This document shows, in pieces, positions 44,577-52,700 of a stretch of 64,000 nucleotides of DNA (the first letter of the stretch is position 1; each line of letters opens with the position of its first letter). Location: contig NZ_DEXW01000043.1 of NCBI RefSeq assembly GCF_002364335.1, forward strand, positions 19,290 through 83,289. The letters run 5' to 3'. This stretch comes from Winogradskyella sp. UBA3174. Its GTDB lineage: Bacteria; Bacteroidota; Bacteroidia; Flavobacteriales; Flavobacteriaceae. The translations under genes were made by a program, and so were the position numbers. The notes beneath the pieces were generated by a model. It was not told the DNA's origin. It saw only the letters and a list, made by a program, of their open reading frames with translations, and did no database searches.

Positions 44577-44602
44577 GTCCGTTAGAAATAGCGGACTTTT
44601 TT
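44577..44602 (+). terminator. Promoter-proximal hairpin with U-tract ahead of the tRNAs
   Basis: GTCCGTTA (44577-44584) pairs with TAGCGGAC (44589-44596), with one G-U pair, closed by a GAAA tetraloop and followed by six T. It has the shape of an intrinsic terminator but starts only two bases after the -7 box, so it would form at the very 5' end of the transcript. It may be an attenuator or a protective 5' stem. Confidence 0.6.
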
Positions 44603-44637
44603 ATGGTCATTTTTTGACTGCTAAAAAGTAAATAAAA

Positions 44638-44711
44638 GCCGATGTAGCTCAGCTGGCTAGAGCAGCTGATTTGTAATCAGCAGGTCGTGGGTTCGAGTCC
44701 CTCCATCGGCT
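44638..44711 (+). tRNA. tRNA-Thr (anticodon TGT)
   Basis: The acceptor stem GCCGATG/CATCGGC encloses a complete cloverleaf with D arm GCTCAGCTGGCTAGAGC, anticodon stem-loop CTGATTTGTAATCAG reading TGT, and TTCGAGTCC in the T arm. The CCA end is not encoded. An identical copy lies at 63906. Confidence 0.95.
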
Positions 44712-44771
44712 CTTTAAAGTTTTTTTTTTAATAACTAAAATTGACTTTAAAATTTGAAATATTGATAAATT

Positions 44772-44853
<82 letters not shown>

Positions 44854-44856
44854 CTA

Positions 44857-44900
44857 ATATTTTGGAAATCTTACCTTTTTAGGGAGGTAAATCAAAATAT
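44857..44900. other. Hairpin in the tRNA-Tyr/tRNA-Gly spacer
   Basis: ATATTTTG (44857-44864) pairs with CAAAATAT (44893-44900), and TTACCT (44871-44876) with AGGTAA (44885-44890). It starts three bases after tRNA-Tyr. There is no U-tract, so a processing site fits better than termination. Confidence 0.5.
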
Positions 44901-45010
44901 ATAATTGAAGAGTCATCTTCATAAACTTGCCTAGTTTTAAGAGTGAGTTGAAAAAAATATGAAATTTGAAATATTGAAACCATTAATTAAGGTGACTTAA
45001 TTATAAATAA

Positions 45011-45083
45011 GCGAGAGTAGCTCAGTTGGTAGAGCGTCAGCCTTCCAAGCTGAATGTCGCCGGTTCGAACCCGGTCTCTCGCT
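45011..45083 (+). tRNA. tRNA-Gly (anticodon TCC)
   Basis: The acceptor stem GCGAGAG/CTCTCGC, D arm GCTCAGTTGGTAGAGC, anticodon arm CAGC-CTTCCAA-GCTG reading TCC, and T arm CCGGTTCGAACCCGG. All stems close. It lies in the tRNA cluster before tuf. Confidence 0.95.
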
Positions 45084-45086
45084 CAA

Positions 45087-45124
45087 ATTTTTGCGAAGGC
45101 AGAAATCTCATTATTGATAATGAG
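45087..45124. repeat. Degraded REP-like element between tRNAs
   Basis: ATTTTTGC-GAAG-GCAGAAAT (45087-45106) keeps the core of the element at 22435 (TGCGAAxGCAGxAATCTC), with one G-U pair in the stem. It is followed by a second perfect palindrome, CTCATTAT-TG-ATAATGAG (45107-45124). It occupies the tRNA-Gly/tRNA-Thr spacer. Confidence 0.55.
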
Positions 45125-45140
45125 AATTTAAACACTTTAC

Positions 45141-45212
45141 GCCGGTGTAGCTCAGGGGTAGAGCGTTTCCTTGGTAAGGAAGAGGTCACGAGTTCAAATC
45201 TCGTCATTGGCT
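45141..45212 (+). tRNA. tRNA-Thr (anticodon GGT)
   Basis: The acceptor stem GCCGGTG/CATTGGC has two G-U pairs. The D arm is GCTCAGGGGTAGAGC, the anticodon arm TTTCC-TTGGTAA-GGAAG reads GGT, and the T arm is CGAGTTCAAATCTCG. It is the last tRNA before tuf. Confidence 0.93.
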
Positions 45213-45278
45213 CTTTTTTCTAAGAAGATTAGAATTAATAATTGAACACTAATATAAATAAGATTAAATAAATTAAAC

Positions 45279-46466
45279 ATGGCAAAGGCAACTTTCGATC
45301 GTTCAAAACCACACTTAAACATTGGTACTATTGGACACGTAGATCACGGTAAAACAACTTTAACTGCTGCTATTACTAAAGTATTAGCTGATGCAGGTTT
45401 TTCTGAAGCAAGATCATTTGATCAAATTGATAACGCACCAGAAGAAAAAGAAAGAGGTATAACAATTAATACTTCGCACGTAGAATATGCAACAGCAAAT
45501 CGTCATTACGCCCACGTTGACTGTCCAGGTCACGCGGATTACGTAAAGAACATGGTTACTGGTGCTGCTCAAATGGATGGAGCTATATTGGTTGTTGCGG
45601 CAACAGATGGACCTATGCCACAAACTCGTGAGCACATTTTACTTGGTCGTCAGGTAGGTATTCCTCGTATGGTTGTATTCATGAATAAAGTGGATATGGT
45701 TGATGACGAAGAATTACTTGAATTAGTAGATATGGAGATTAGAGATTTATTATCATTCTATGAGTATGATGGTGATAATGGACCTGTAATAGCTGGTTCT
45801 GCTTTAGGAGCACTTAACGGTGAGAAAAAATGGGTAGATACGGTATTAGAATTAATGGAGTCTGTTGATACATGGATTGAAGAGCCAGTACGTGATATGG
45901 ACAAGCCTTTCTTAATGCCAATTGAAGATGTATTCTCAATTACTGGTCGTGGTACTGTTGCAACTGGTCGTATTGAAACTGGTGTTGGTAATACCGGTGA
46001 TCCAGTTGAGATTATTGGTATGGGTGCTGAGAAATTAACATCTACTATTACTGGTATTGAAATGTTCCGTCAAATTTTAGATAGAGGTGAAGCTGGTGAT
46101 AATGCAGGTATCTTATTAAGAGGTATTGAGAAGTCTCAAATATCTAGAGGTATGGTTATTTGTAAGCCAGGATCTGTAACACCACATGCTAAATTTAAAG
46201 CAGAGGTTTACGTTCTTAAGAAAGAAGAAGGAGGTCGTCACACACCATTTCATAATAACTATCGTCCACAGTTTTACGTTCGTACAACTGATGTAACAGG
46301 AAATATAATGCTCCCTGATGGAGTTGAAATGGTAATGCCAGGTGATAACTTGACAATTACAGTTGATTTAATTCAAGCGATTGCAATGAATGTAGGTTTG
46401 CGTTTTGCTATCCGTGAAGGTGGTAGAACAGTAGGTGCAGGTCAGGTTACTGAGATTTTAGACTAA
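45279..46466 (+). CDS. tuf: Elongation factor Tu
   Basis: This protein of 395 residues has GTPase motifs G1 GHVDHGKTTLTAAI, switch region ERGITINTSHVEY, G3 DCPGHADYVKNM, G4 FMNKVDMV and G5 SALGAL, then domains II and III (RGTVATGRIETGVGNTGDPV, DNLTITVDLIQAIAMNVGLR). It carries aminoacyl-tRNA to the ribosome. It lies between a four-tRNA cluster and tRNA-Trp-secE, the usual order in Bacteroidota. Fast growth-linked transcription from the promoter at 44546 is likely. Confidence 0.98.
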   Translation: MAKATFDRSKPHLNIGTIGHVDHGKTTLTAAITKVLADAGFSEARSFDQIDNAPEEKERGITINTSHVEYATANRHYAHVDCPGHADYVKNMVTGAAQMDGAILVVAATDGPMPQTREHILLGRQVGIPRMVVFMNKVDMVDDEELLELVDMEIRDLLSFYEYDGDNGPVIAGSALGALNGEKKWVDTVLELMESVDTWIEEPVRDMDKPFLMPIEDVFSITGRGTVATGRIETGVGNTGDPVEIIGMGAEKLTSTITGIEMFRQILDRGEAGDNAGILLRGIEKSQISRGMVICKPGSVTPHAKFKAEVYVLKKEEGGRHTPFHNNYRPQFYVRTTDVTGNIMLPDGVEMVMPGDNLTITVDLIQAIAMNVGLRFAIREGGRTVGAGQVTEILD

Positions 46467-46491
46467 ACAAATTATAGATAAATAATTATTT

Positions 46492-46519
46492 AAGGTGTCC
46501 CGAAAAATCGGGATGCCTT
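46492..46519. other. Hairpin between tuf and tRNA-Trp
   Basis: TCCCGA (46498-46503) and TCGGGA (46508-46513) pair around an AAAA loop, with an outer AAGG/CCTT pair. No U-tract follows, so read-through into tRNA-Trp is expected; it is probably a processing or partial termination site. Confidence 0.55.
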
Positions 46520-46530
46520 GATTATTATTT

Positions 46531-46603
46531 ACGGGTTTAGCTCAGTTGGTAGAGCACTGGTCTCCAAAACCAGGTGTCGTGAGTTCGAGTCTCGCAACCC
46601 GTG
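46531..46603 (+). tRNA. tRNA-Trp (anticodon CCA)
   Basis: The acceptor stem ACGGGTT/AACCCGT, D arm GCTCAGTTGGTAGAGC, anticodon arm CTGGT-CTCCAAA-ACCAG reading CCA, and T arm CGAGTTCGAGTCTCG. The place between tuf and secE is the conserved one. Confidence 0.95.
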
Positions 46604-46662
46604 CTACAAAAAAATATATTAAAAGATCTAATGTGTCTTTTTAATTAGAATAATTTAATCAA

Positions 46663-46857
46663 ATGGCAGGAATAATAACATACGTAAAAGAATCTTTTGG
46701 AGAATTAAAGAATAATGTTTCATGGACTCCTTGGCCAGAAGCGCAGAGACTAACTGTTGTTGTAGCTGTGTTTTCAATTATTTTTTCGTTAGCTATTTGG
46801 GGTGTTGATACTGTATTCAGTAGAGCTGTAAAAGCTTATTTTGCTTGGATTAACTAA
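46663..46857 (+). CDS. secE: Preprotein translocase subunit SecE
   Basis: This protein of 64 residues has the short single-span SecE form: an amphipathic N-terminal helix TYVKESFGELKNNVSWTPWP, then the membrane helix RLTVVVAVFSIIFSLAIWGV and a short end. It is the clamp subunit of the SecYEG channel. It stands between tRNA-Trp and nusG, as in most bacteria. Confidence 0.95.
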   Translation: MAGIITYVKESFGELKNNVSWTPWPEAQRLTVVVAVFSIIFSLAIWGVDTVFSRAVKAYFAWIN

Positions 46858-46876
46858 ACAATATATTAACAAAGAT

Positions 46877-47434
46877 ATGTCTGATAAAGCAGAAAATAAG
46901 AAGTGGTATGTTGTTAGGGCTGTTAGCGGTCAAGAGAATAAGATAAAGGCTTATATAGAAAATGAAATTTCTAGATTAGGACTAGAGGATTTTGTTGATC
47001 AGGTTTTGGTGCCAACAGAGCGTGTAGTTCAAATTCGAAAGGGTAAGAAGGTACATAAAGAAAAAGTGTTTTTCCCAGGATATATAATGGTTCAGGCTAA
47101 TTTAGCTGGTGAAGTTCCTCATATAATTAAATCTATTACTAATGTAATTGGATTTTTAGGTGAAACAAAAGGCGGTGATCCTGTGCCTTTGAGACAATCT
47201 GAAGTTAACAGAATGTTAGGTAAAGTAGATGAGTTAGCAATAGAAGCTGATGCTAATGTTGCAATACCATTCACAAAAGGAGAAACTGTGAAAGTTATTG
47301 ATGGACCGTTTAATGGTTTTGATGGAACTATCGAGAAGATTAATGAAGAAAAACGTAAGCTTGAAGTAATGGTTAAGATTTTCGGTAGAAAAACACCATT
47401 AGAATTAAGTTACATGCAAGTAGAGAAATTATAA
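46877..47434 (+). CDS. nusG: Transcription termination/antitermination protein NusG
   Basis: The frame is open further upstream, but ATG 46877 gives the normal start, MSDKAENKKWYVVRAVSGQE (185 residues). The NGN domain has EDFVDQVLVPTERVV and KVFFPGYIMVQAN, and the KOW domain has KGETVKVIDGPFNGFDGTIE. It binds RNA polymerase to reduce pausing and couple transcription to Rho or the ribosome. It lies 19 bases after secE. Confidence 0.97.
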   Translation: MSDKAENKKWYVVRAVSGQENKIKAYIENEISRLGLEDFVDQVLVPTERVVQIRKGKKVHKEKVFFPGYIMVQANLAGEVPHIIKSITNVIGFLGETKGGDPVPLRQSEVNRMLGKVDELAIEADANVAIPFTKGETVKVIDGPFNGFDGTIEKINEEKRKLEVMVKIFGRKTPLELSYMQVEKL

Positions 47435-47458
47435 TAATTGTTACAATAAATAAAGAGT

Positions 47459-47488
47459 TACTATCTAAGCTTCAAAAATTAGTTAGTA
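47459..47488 (+). promoter_or_regulatory. Leader hairpin before rplK
   Basis: TACTATCTAA (47459-47468) pairs with TTAGTTAGTA (47479-47488), nine of ten positions, with loop GCTTCAAAAA. It ends 17 bases before the rplK ATG. In E. coli, L1 represses by binding a leader structure before rplK; this hairpin is a candidate equivalent. Confidence 0.35.
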
Positions 47489-47505
47489 GCATTAAATTTT
47501 AAAAA

Positions 47506-47946
47506 ATGGCAAAAGAACTAGACAAAATAGTTAAGTTACAAGTTCGGGGAGGTGCAGCGAATCCATCGCCACCGGTTGGACCCGCTTTAGGTGCCGCTGG
47601 AGTTAATATCATGGAGTTCTGTAAGCAGTTTAATGCTAGAACTCAAGATAAACAAGGTAAAATTTTACCTGTGGCAATCTCAGTTTACAAAGACAAATCT
47701 TTTGAATTTGTAATTAAGACTCCACCAGCAGCAGTACAATTATTAGAAGCGGCCAAAGTAAAGAAAGGATCAGGAGAACCAAACCGACGTAAAGTAGCAA
47801 AAGTAACTTGGGATCAAGTAAAAACTATTGCTGAGGACAAAATGGTAGATTTAAATGCGTTCGAAATCGGATCAGCTATGAAAATGGTTGCCGGTACAGC
47901 AAGATCTATGGGTATCACTGTTAAAGGAGGAGAAGCTCCAAACTAA
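47506..47946 (+). CDS. rplK: Ribosomal protein L11
   Basis: This protein of 146 residues has the N-terminal QVRGGAANPSPPVGPALGAA motif, which binds at the GTPase centre, GVNIMEFCKQFNART, and the C-terminal RNA-binding domain with FEIGSAMKMVAGTARSMGIT. It follows nusG and precedes rplA, the canonical order. Confidence 0.97.
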   Translation: MAKELDKIVKLQVRGGAANPSPPVGPALGAAGVNIMEFCKQFNARTQDKQGKILPVAISVYKDKSFEFVIKTPPAAVQLLEAAKVKKGSGEPNRRKVAKVTWDQVKTIAEDKMVDLNAFEIGSAMKMVAGTARSMGITVKGGEAPN

Positions 47947-47956
47947 ATTTTTAGAA

Positions 47957-48646
47957 ATGGCAAGATTAACAAAGAAGCAAAAAGAAGCGAGAGCTAAAGT
48001 TGATAAAAACAAGGTTTATTCGGTAGAAGAAGCTACAGCTTTACTAAAAGAAATTACATACACAAAGTTTGACGCTTCAGTAGATTTAGCAGTTAGACTA
48101 GGTGTAGATCCACGTAAAGCCAATCAAATGGTACGTGGTGTTGTTTCTTTACCACACGGAACAGGTAAAGATATGAAGGTTCTTGCATTGGTAACTCCAG
48201 ACAAAGAAGAAGAAGCTAAAGCAGCAGGCGCTGATTATGTTGGGCTAGATGAATACTTACAGAAAATAAAAGAAGGTTGGACAGATGTTGACGTTATCGT
48301 TACTATGCCAAGCATTATGGGTAAGTTAGGACCATTAGGTAGAGTATTAGGACCAAGAGGTCTTATGCCAAACCCTAAGACTGGTACGGTAACTATGGAT
48401 GTAGCTAAAGCAGTTACAGAAGTTAAAGCCGGTAAAATTGATTTTAAAGTAGATAAAACAGGTATCGTTCACGCACCAATAGGCAAGGCGTCATTTACTG
48501 CTGATAAACTATTAGATAACGCTAACGAGTTGTTAACTACATTGATGAAGTTGAAGCCTACTGCGTCAAAGGGTACTTATGTAAAAAGCATTTACATGTC
48601 TAGTACAATGAGTCCAAGTATAGCAATAGACACAAAAATAGGATAG
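47957..48646 (+). CDS. rplA: Ribosomal protein L1
   Basis: The frame is open further upstream, but ATG 47957 gives the expected MARLTKKQKEARAKVDKNKV and a length of 229 residues. VRLGVDPRKANQMVRGVVSL and VLGPRGLMPNPKTGTVTMDV are hallmark sequences. It forms the L1 stalk and may act as the operon repressor. It lies 10 bases after rplK. Confidence 0.97.
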   Translation: MARLTKKQKEARAKVDKNKVYSVEEATALLKEITYTKFDASVDLAVRLGVDPRKANQMVRGVVSLPHGTGKDMKVLALVTPDKEEEAKAAGADYVGLDEYLQKIKEGWTDVDVIVTMPSIMGKLGPLGRVLGPRGLMPNPKTGTVTMDVAKAVTEVKAGKIDFKVDKTGIVHAPIGKASFTADKLLDNANELLTTLMKLKPTASKGTYVKSIYMSSTMSPSIAIDTKIG

Positions 48647-48665
48647 TAGTTAAACTTAGAATATT

Positions 48666-49181
48666 ATGACAAGAGAAGAGAAATCCGTAGTAATTGGAGA
48701 GTTGACTACTCAATTGGCAGATAATGCAAATATCTATTTAACAGATATTTCAGGATTAGATGCAGCGACGACTTCAAGATTAAGAAGAGCATGTTACAAA
48801 TCTAACATTAAGTTAGCCGTAGTTAAGAATACACTTTTAGAGAAGGCAATGGAAGCATCGGACAGAGATTTCGGTGATTTACCTACTATTTTAAAAGGAA
48901 ATACATCAGTAATGTATTCTGAAACAGGTAATGGTCCAGCTAAAGTAATTAAAGAATTCCGTAAAAAATCTGATAAGCCCTTATTAAAAGGTGCTTTTAT
49001 AGAGGAGTCTATTTACATTGGTGATGATTTACTTGATGCATTAGTTGATATTAAGTCTAGAGAAGAACTTATTGGCGAAATTGTAGGTTTATTACAGTCA
49101 CCAGCTAAGAATGTAATCTCAGCACTTAAATCTAGCGGAGGAACAATCGCTGGTATCGTTAAAACATTATCTGAGAGATAA
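48666..49181 (+). CDS. rplJ: Ribosomal protein L10
   Basis: This protein of 171 residues has MTREEKSVVIGELTTQLADN, a LRRACYKSNIKLAVVKNTLL rRNA-binding region, and a C-terminal helix (PAKNVISALKSSGGTIAGIV) that docks L7/L12 dimers. It starts 19 bases after rplA, so the long L10 leader known from proteobacteria is absent. Confidence 0.96.
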   Translation: MTREEKSVVIGELTTQLADNANIYLTDISGLDAATTSRLRRACYKSNIKLAVVKNTLLEKAMEASDRDFGDLPTILKGNTSVMYSETGNGPAKVIKEFRKKSDKPLLKGAFIEESIYIGDDLLDALVDIKSREELIGEIVGLLQSPAKNVISALKSSGGTIAGIVKTLSER

Positions 49182-49249
49182 GGATAATTTAGAAGCACAC
49201 ACACACTAGAAAATTATATTATAACACACATTATTAAAACATTAAAAAA

Positions 49250-49624
49250 ATGGCAGATTTAAAAGATTTCGCAGAACAATTAGTTAACTTAACAGTTAAA
49301 GAAGTTAACGAGTTAGCAACTATATTAAAAGATGAGTACGGTATTGAGCCTGCTGCTGCTGCAGTAGCTATGGCTGGTCCTGCTGCAGGTGGTGGAGACG
49401 CTGTTGAAGAGCAAACTGAATTTGATGTAATCCTTAAAGCCGCTGGTGGTTCTAAATTAGCAGTTGTAAAATTAGTTAAAGAATTAACAGGTTTAGGATT
49501 AAAAGAAGCTAAAGGTTTAGTTGATGATGCACCAAGTGCTATCAAAGAAGGTGTTTCTAAAGATGAAGCAGAAGCTTTAAAGTCTTCTTTAGAAGAAGCT
49601 GGAGCTGAGGTTGAGCTTAAGTAA
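49250..49624 (+). CDS. rplL: Ribosomal protein L7/L12
   Basis: This protein of 124 residues has an N-terminal dimerisation part (FAEQLVNLTVKEVNELATIL), an Ala/Gly hinge (AAAAVAMAGPAAGGGDAVEE) and the C-terminal factor-binding domain with VKLVKELTGLGLKEAKGLVD. A strong hairpin follows before rpoB. Confidence 0.97.
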   Translation: MADLKDFAEQLVNLTVKEVNELATILKDEYGIEPAAAAVAMAGPAAGGGDAVEEQTEFDVILKAAGGSKLAVVKLVKELTGLGLKEAKGLVDDAPSAIKEGVSKDEAEALKSSLEEAGAEVELK

Positions 49625-49646
49625 GCTTACTTAAGCTACAACATAT

Positions 49647-49682
49647 GGTTTAGGTCTAGAGTAATACTCTAAGACCTAAACC
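49647..49682 (+). terminator. Strong hairpin (attenuator) between rplL and rpoB
   Basis: GGTTTAGGTCT (49647-49657) pairs with AGACCTAAACC (49672-49682), and AGAGT/ACTCT extends it inward, giving a 16-bp stem with one bulged A. A short CTTTTG follows. It probably lowers transcription of rpoBC relative to the ribosomal genes. Confidence 0.75.
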
Positions 49683-49744
49683 CTTTTGTGTATATAAACG
49701 TTATATGCATTTATTAGTTTTTTTAATAAAAATCTCGTTCATCA

Positions 49745-52700
49745 ATGTTAGCAAAAAAGGCTGAAAGAATTAATTTCTCTTCTATTGTAAATAGGACAGA
49801 TTACCCCGACTTTTTGGATATCCAAATTAAATCCTTTCAGGATTTTTTCCAATTAGATACAAAGTCAGAAGAAAGGGGTACTGAAGGTTTATACAACACC
49901 TTCATGGAGAACTTCCCAATTACAGATACACGTAATCAATTCGTACTAGAATTTTTAGATTACTTTATTGATCCACCAAGATACTCTATAGAAGAATGTA
50001 TCGAAAGAGGATTAACTTACAGTGTGCCTCTAAAAGCAAGATTGAAGTTGTATTGTACAGATCCAGAACATGAGGATTTCGAAACAATCGTTCAAGATGT
50101 TTATTTAGGTACTATTCCATACATGACTCCGAGTGGCACATTTTGCATCAATGGTGCAGAACGTGTTGTGGTTTCTCAATTGCACAGGTCACCTGGTGTG
50201 TTTTTTAGCCAGTCTTTTCATGCAAATGGGACAAAGTTATATTCAGCAAGAGTAATTCCTTTTAAAGGATCTTGGATAGAATTTGCTACTGATATTAATC
50301 AGGTAATGTATGCTTACATTGATAGAAAGAAAAAGTTACCAGTAACTACGCTTTTTCGTGCAATTGGATTTGAGCGTGATAAAGATATTTTAGAGATTTT
50401 TGACCTTGCTGAAGAAGTAAAGGTTTCTAAATCTGGATTAAAGAAAGTTATCGGTCGTAAACTAGCTGCACGTGTTTTAAATACATGGCACGAAGATTTC
50501 GTTGATGAAGATACAGGTGAAGTTGTATCTATTGAGCGTAATGAAATTGTTTTAGATCGTGATACAGTAATAGATAAAGATAATATAGAAGAAATTCTTG
50601 AAGCTGAAGTAAAAACTATTCTTTTACATAAAGAAGGTGCACAGCAAGGGGATTACGCAATTATTCATAATACATTGCAGAAGGATCCAACAAACTCTGA
50701 AAAAGAAGCTGTTGAACATATCTACCGTCAACTACGTAATGCTGAGCCGCCAGATGAGGAGACAGCGCGTGGTATTATTGACAAGTTATTCTTCTCTGAT
50801 CAACGTTACTCTTTAGGTGAAGTAGGTCGTTATAGAATGAATAAGAAACTACAGTTAGATATCGGAATGGACAAACAAGTTTTGACCAAACTAGATATTA
50901 TAACGATTATAAAATATTTAATTGAACTTATCAACTCTAAGGCAGAGATAGATGATATTGATCACTTATCTAACCGACGTGTACGTACTGTTGGTGAGCA
51001 ACTATCATCTCAGTTTGGTGTTGGTTTAGCGCGTATGGCACGTACTATTCGTGAACGTATGAATGTTCGTGATAACGAAGTTTTTACTCCTATTGATTTA
51101 ATTAATGCTAAGACTTTATCGTCTGTTATTAATTCATTCTTTGGTACAAATCAGTTATCTCAATTTATGGATCAAACGAATCCTCTTGCAGAGATTACAC
51201 ACAAGCGTCGTCTTTCAGCATTAGGACCAGGTGGTTTATCTAGAGAAAGAGCAGGTTTCGAAGTACGTGATGTTCACTATACACACTATGGGCGTTTATG
51301 TCCTATTGAAACACCTGAAGGGCCAAATATTGGTTTAATATCATCTTTATCTTGTTTTGCGAAAGTGAATCCTATGGGCTTCATTGAAACACCATATAGA
51401 AAAGTTGAAAATGGTGTTGTTGATATTAAAAACACACCAATATATCTAAGTGCCGAAGAGGAGGAAGATATGTTAATTGCTCAAGCAACTATTAAAGTTG
51501 ATGAAAAAGGTAAAATATTAGCTGATAAAATTATCTCTCGTCAAGAAGGTGATTTCCCAGTAATTGAACCTACAAGTGTAAATTATACGGATGTTGCTCC
51601 AAATCAAATTGCATCGATTTCTGCATCTTTAATTCCATTCTTGGAACATGATGATGCCAATCGTGCATTAATGGGGTCTAACATGATGCGTCAGGCTGTA
51701 CCATTATTACGTCCTGAAGCACCAATTGTTGGAACTGGTTTAGAACGCCAAGTAGCATCAGATTCTAGAGTATTAATAAATGCTGAAGGAGCTGGTACTG
51801 TTGAGTATGTAGATGCTGAAAAAGTAACTATTAAGTACGAACGTACTGAGGAAGCAGGAATGGTAAGCTTTGAAAGCGATACCAAAACTTATCCTTTAGT
51901 AAAGTTTAGAAAAACAAACCAAGGAACGTCTATCAACTTAAAGCCAATCGTTGAGAAAGGGGATAAAGTCGCTAAAGGTCAAGTACTTTGTGAAGGTTAT
52001 GCTACAGAAAATGGTGAGTTAGCTCTTGGTAGAAATATGAAAGTAGCCTTTATGCCTTGGAAAGGGTATAACTTTGAGGATGCAATTGTAATTTCTGAAA
52101 AGGTAGTTAGAGAAGATGTATTTACATCTATACATATCGATGAGTATTCATTAGAAGTTAGAGATACTAAATTAGGTAATGAAGAATTAACTAATGATAT
52201 TCCTAACGTTTCTGAAGAAGCAACTAAAGATTTAGATGAAAATGGTATGATTCGCATTGGTGCAGAAATCAAACCAGGTGATATTTTAATCGGTAAGATT
52301 ACACCAAAAGGTGAATCAGATCCTACACCAGAAGAAAAACTTTTACGTGCTATCTTTGGAGATAAAGCAGGTGATGTAAAAGATGCATCTTTAAAGGCAT
52401 CCCCTTCATTAAACGGTGTTGTTATAGATAAGAAATTATTTGCAAGAGCAGTTAAAGACAAAAGAAAGAGAGCTCAAGATAAAGAAGATATCGAAGCATT
52501 AGAAAATGCATATGATAATCGTTTTGACGAACTACAGGTAGTTTTAGTTGATAAACTGTTTGCTATCGTAAACGGAAAAACGGCTCAAGGTATCTATAAT
52601 GATCTAGGTGAAGAAATTATACCAAAAGGAAAAAAGTATACTTTAAAGATGTTAAATGCTGTAGATGATTACACGCACTTAACTTCAGGAAAATGGACAA

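Noticed and set aside
45026..45223. 65-codon frame running across two tRNA genes
   Set aside because: It is made almost entirely of tRNA-Gly and tRNA-Thr sequence, so it cannot be a real protein gene.
48590..48666. Long L10-type leader before rplJ
   Set aside because: Only 19 bases separate rplA and rplJ, too short for the known L10-L7/L12 leader fold.
49234..49545. 103-codon frame antisense to rplL
   Set aside because: The Ala/Gly-rich hinge of L7/L12 gives long open frames on the other strand; there is no independent support.
51997..52461. 154-codon open frame on the minus strand inside rpoB
   Set aside because: It lies antisense to a fully conserved part of rpoB and its protein has low-complexity Ser-rich text without family signals; it is a shadow of rpoB codon use.
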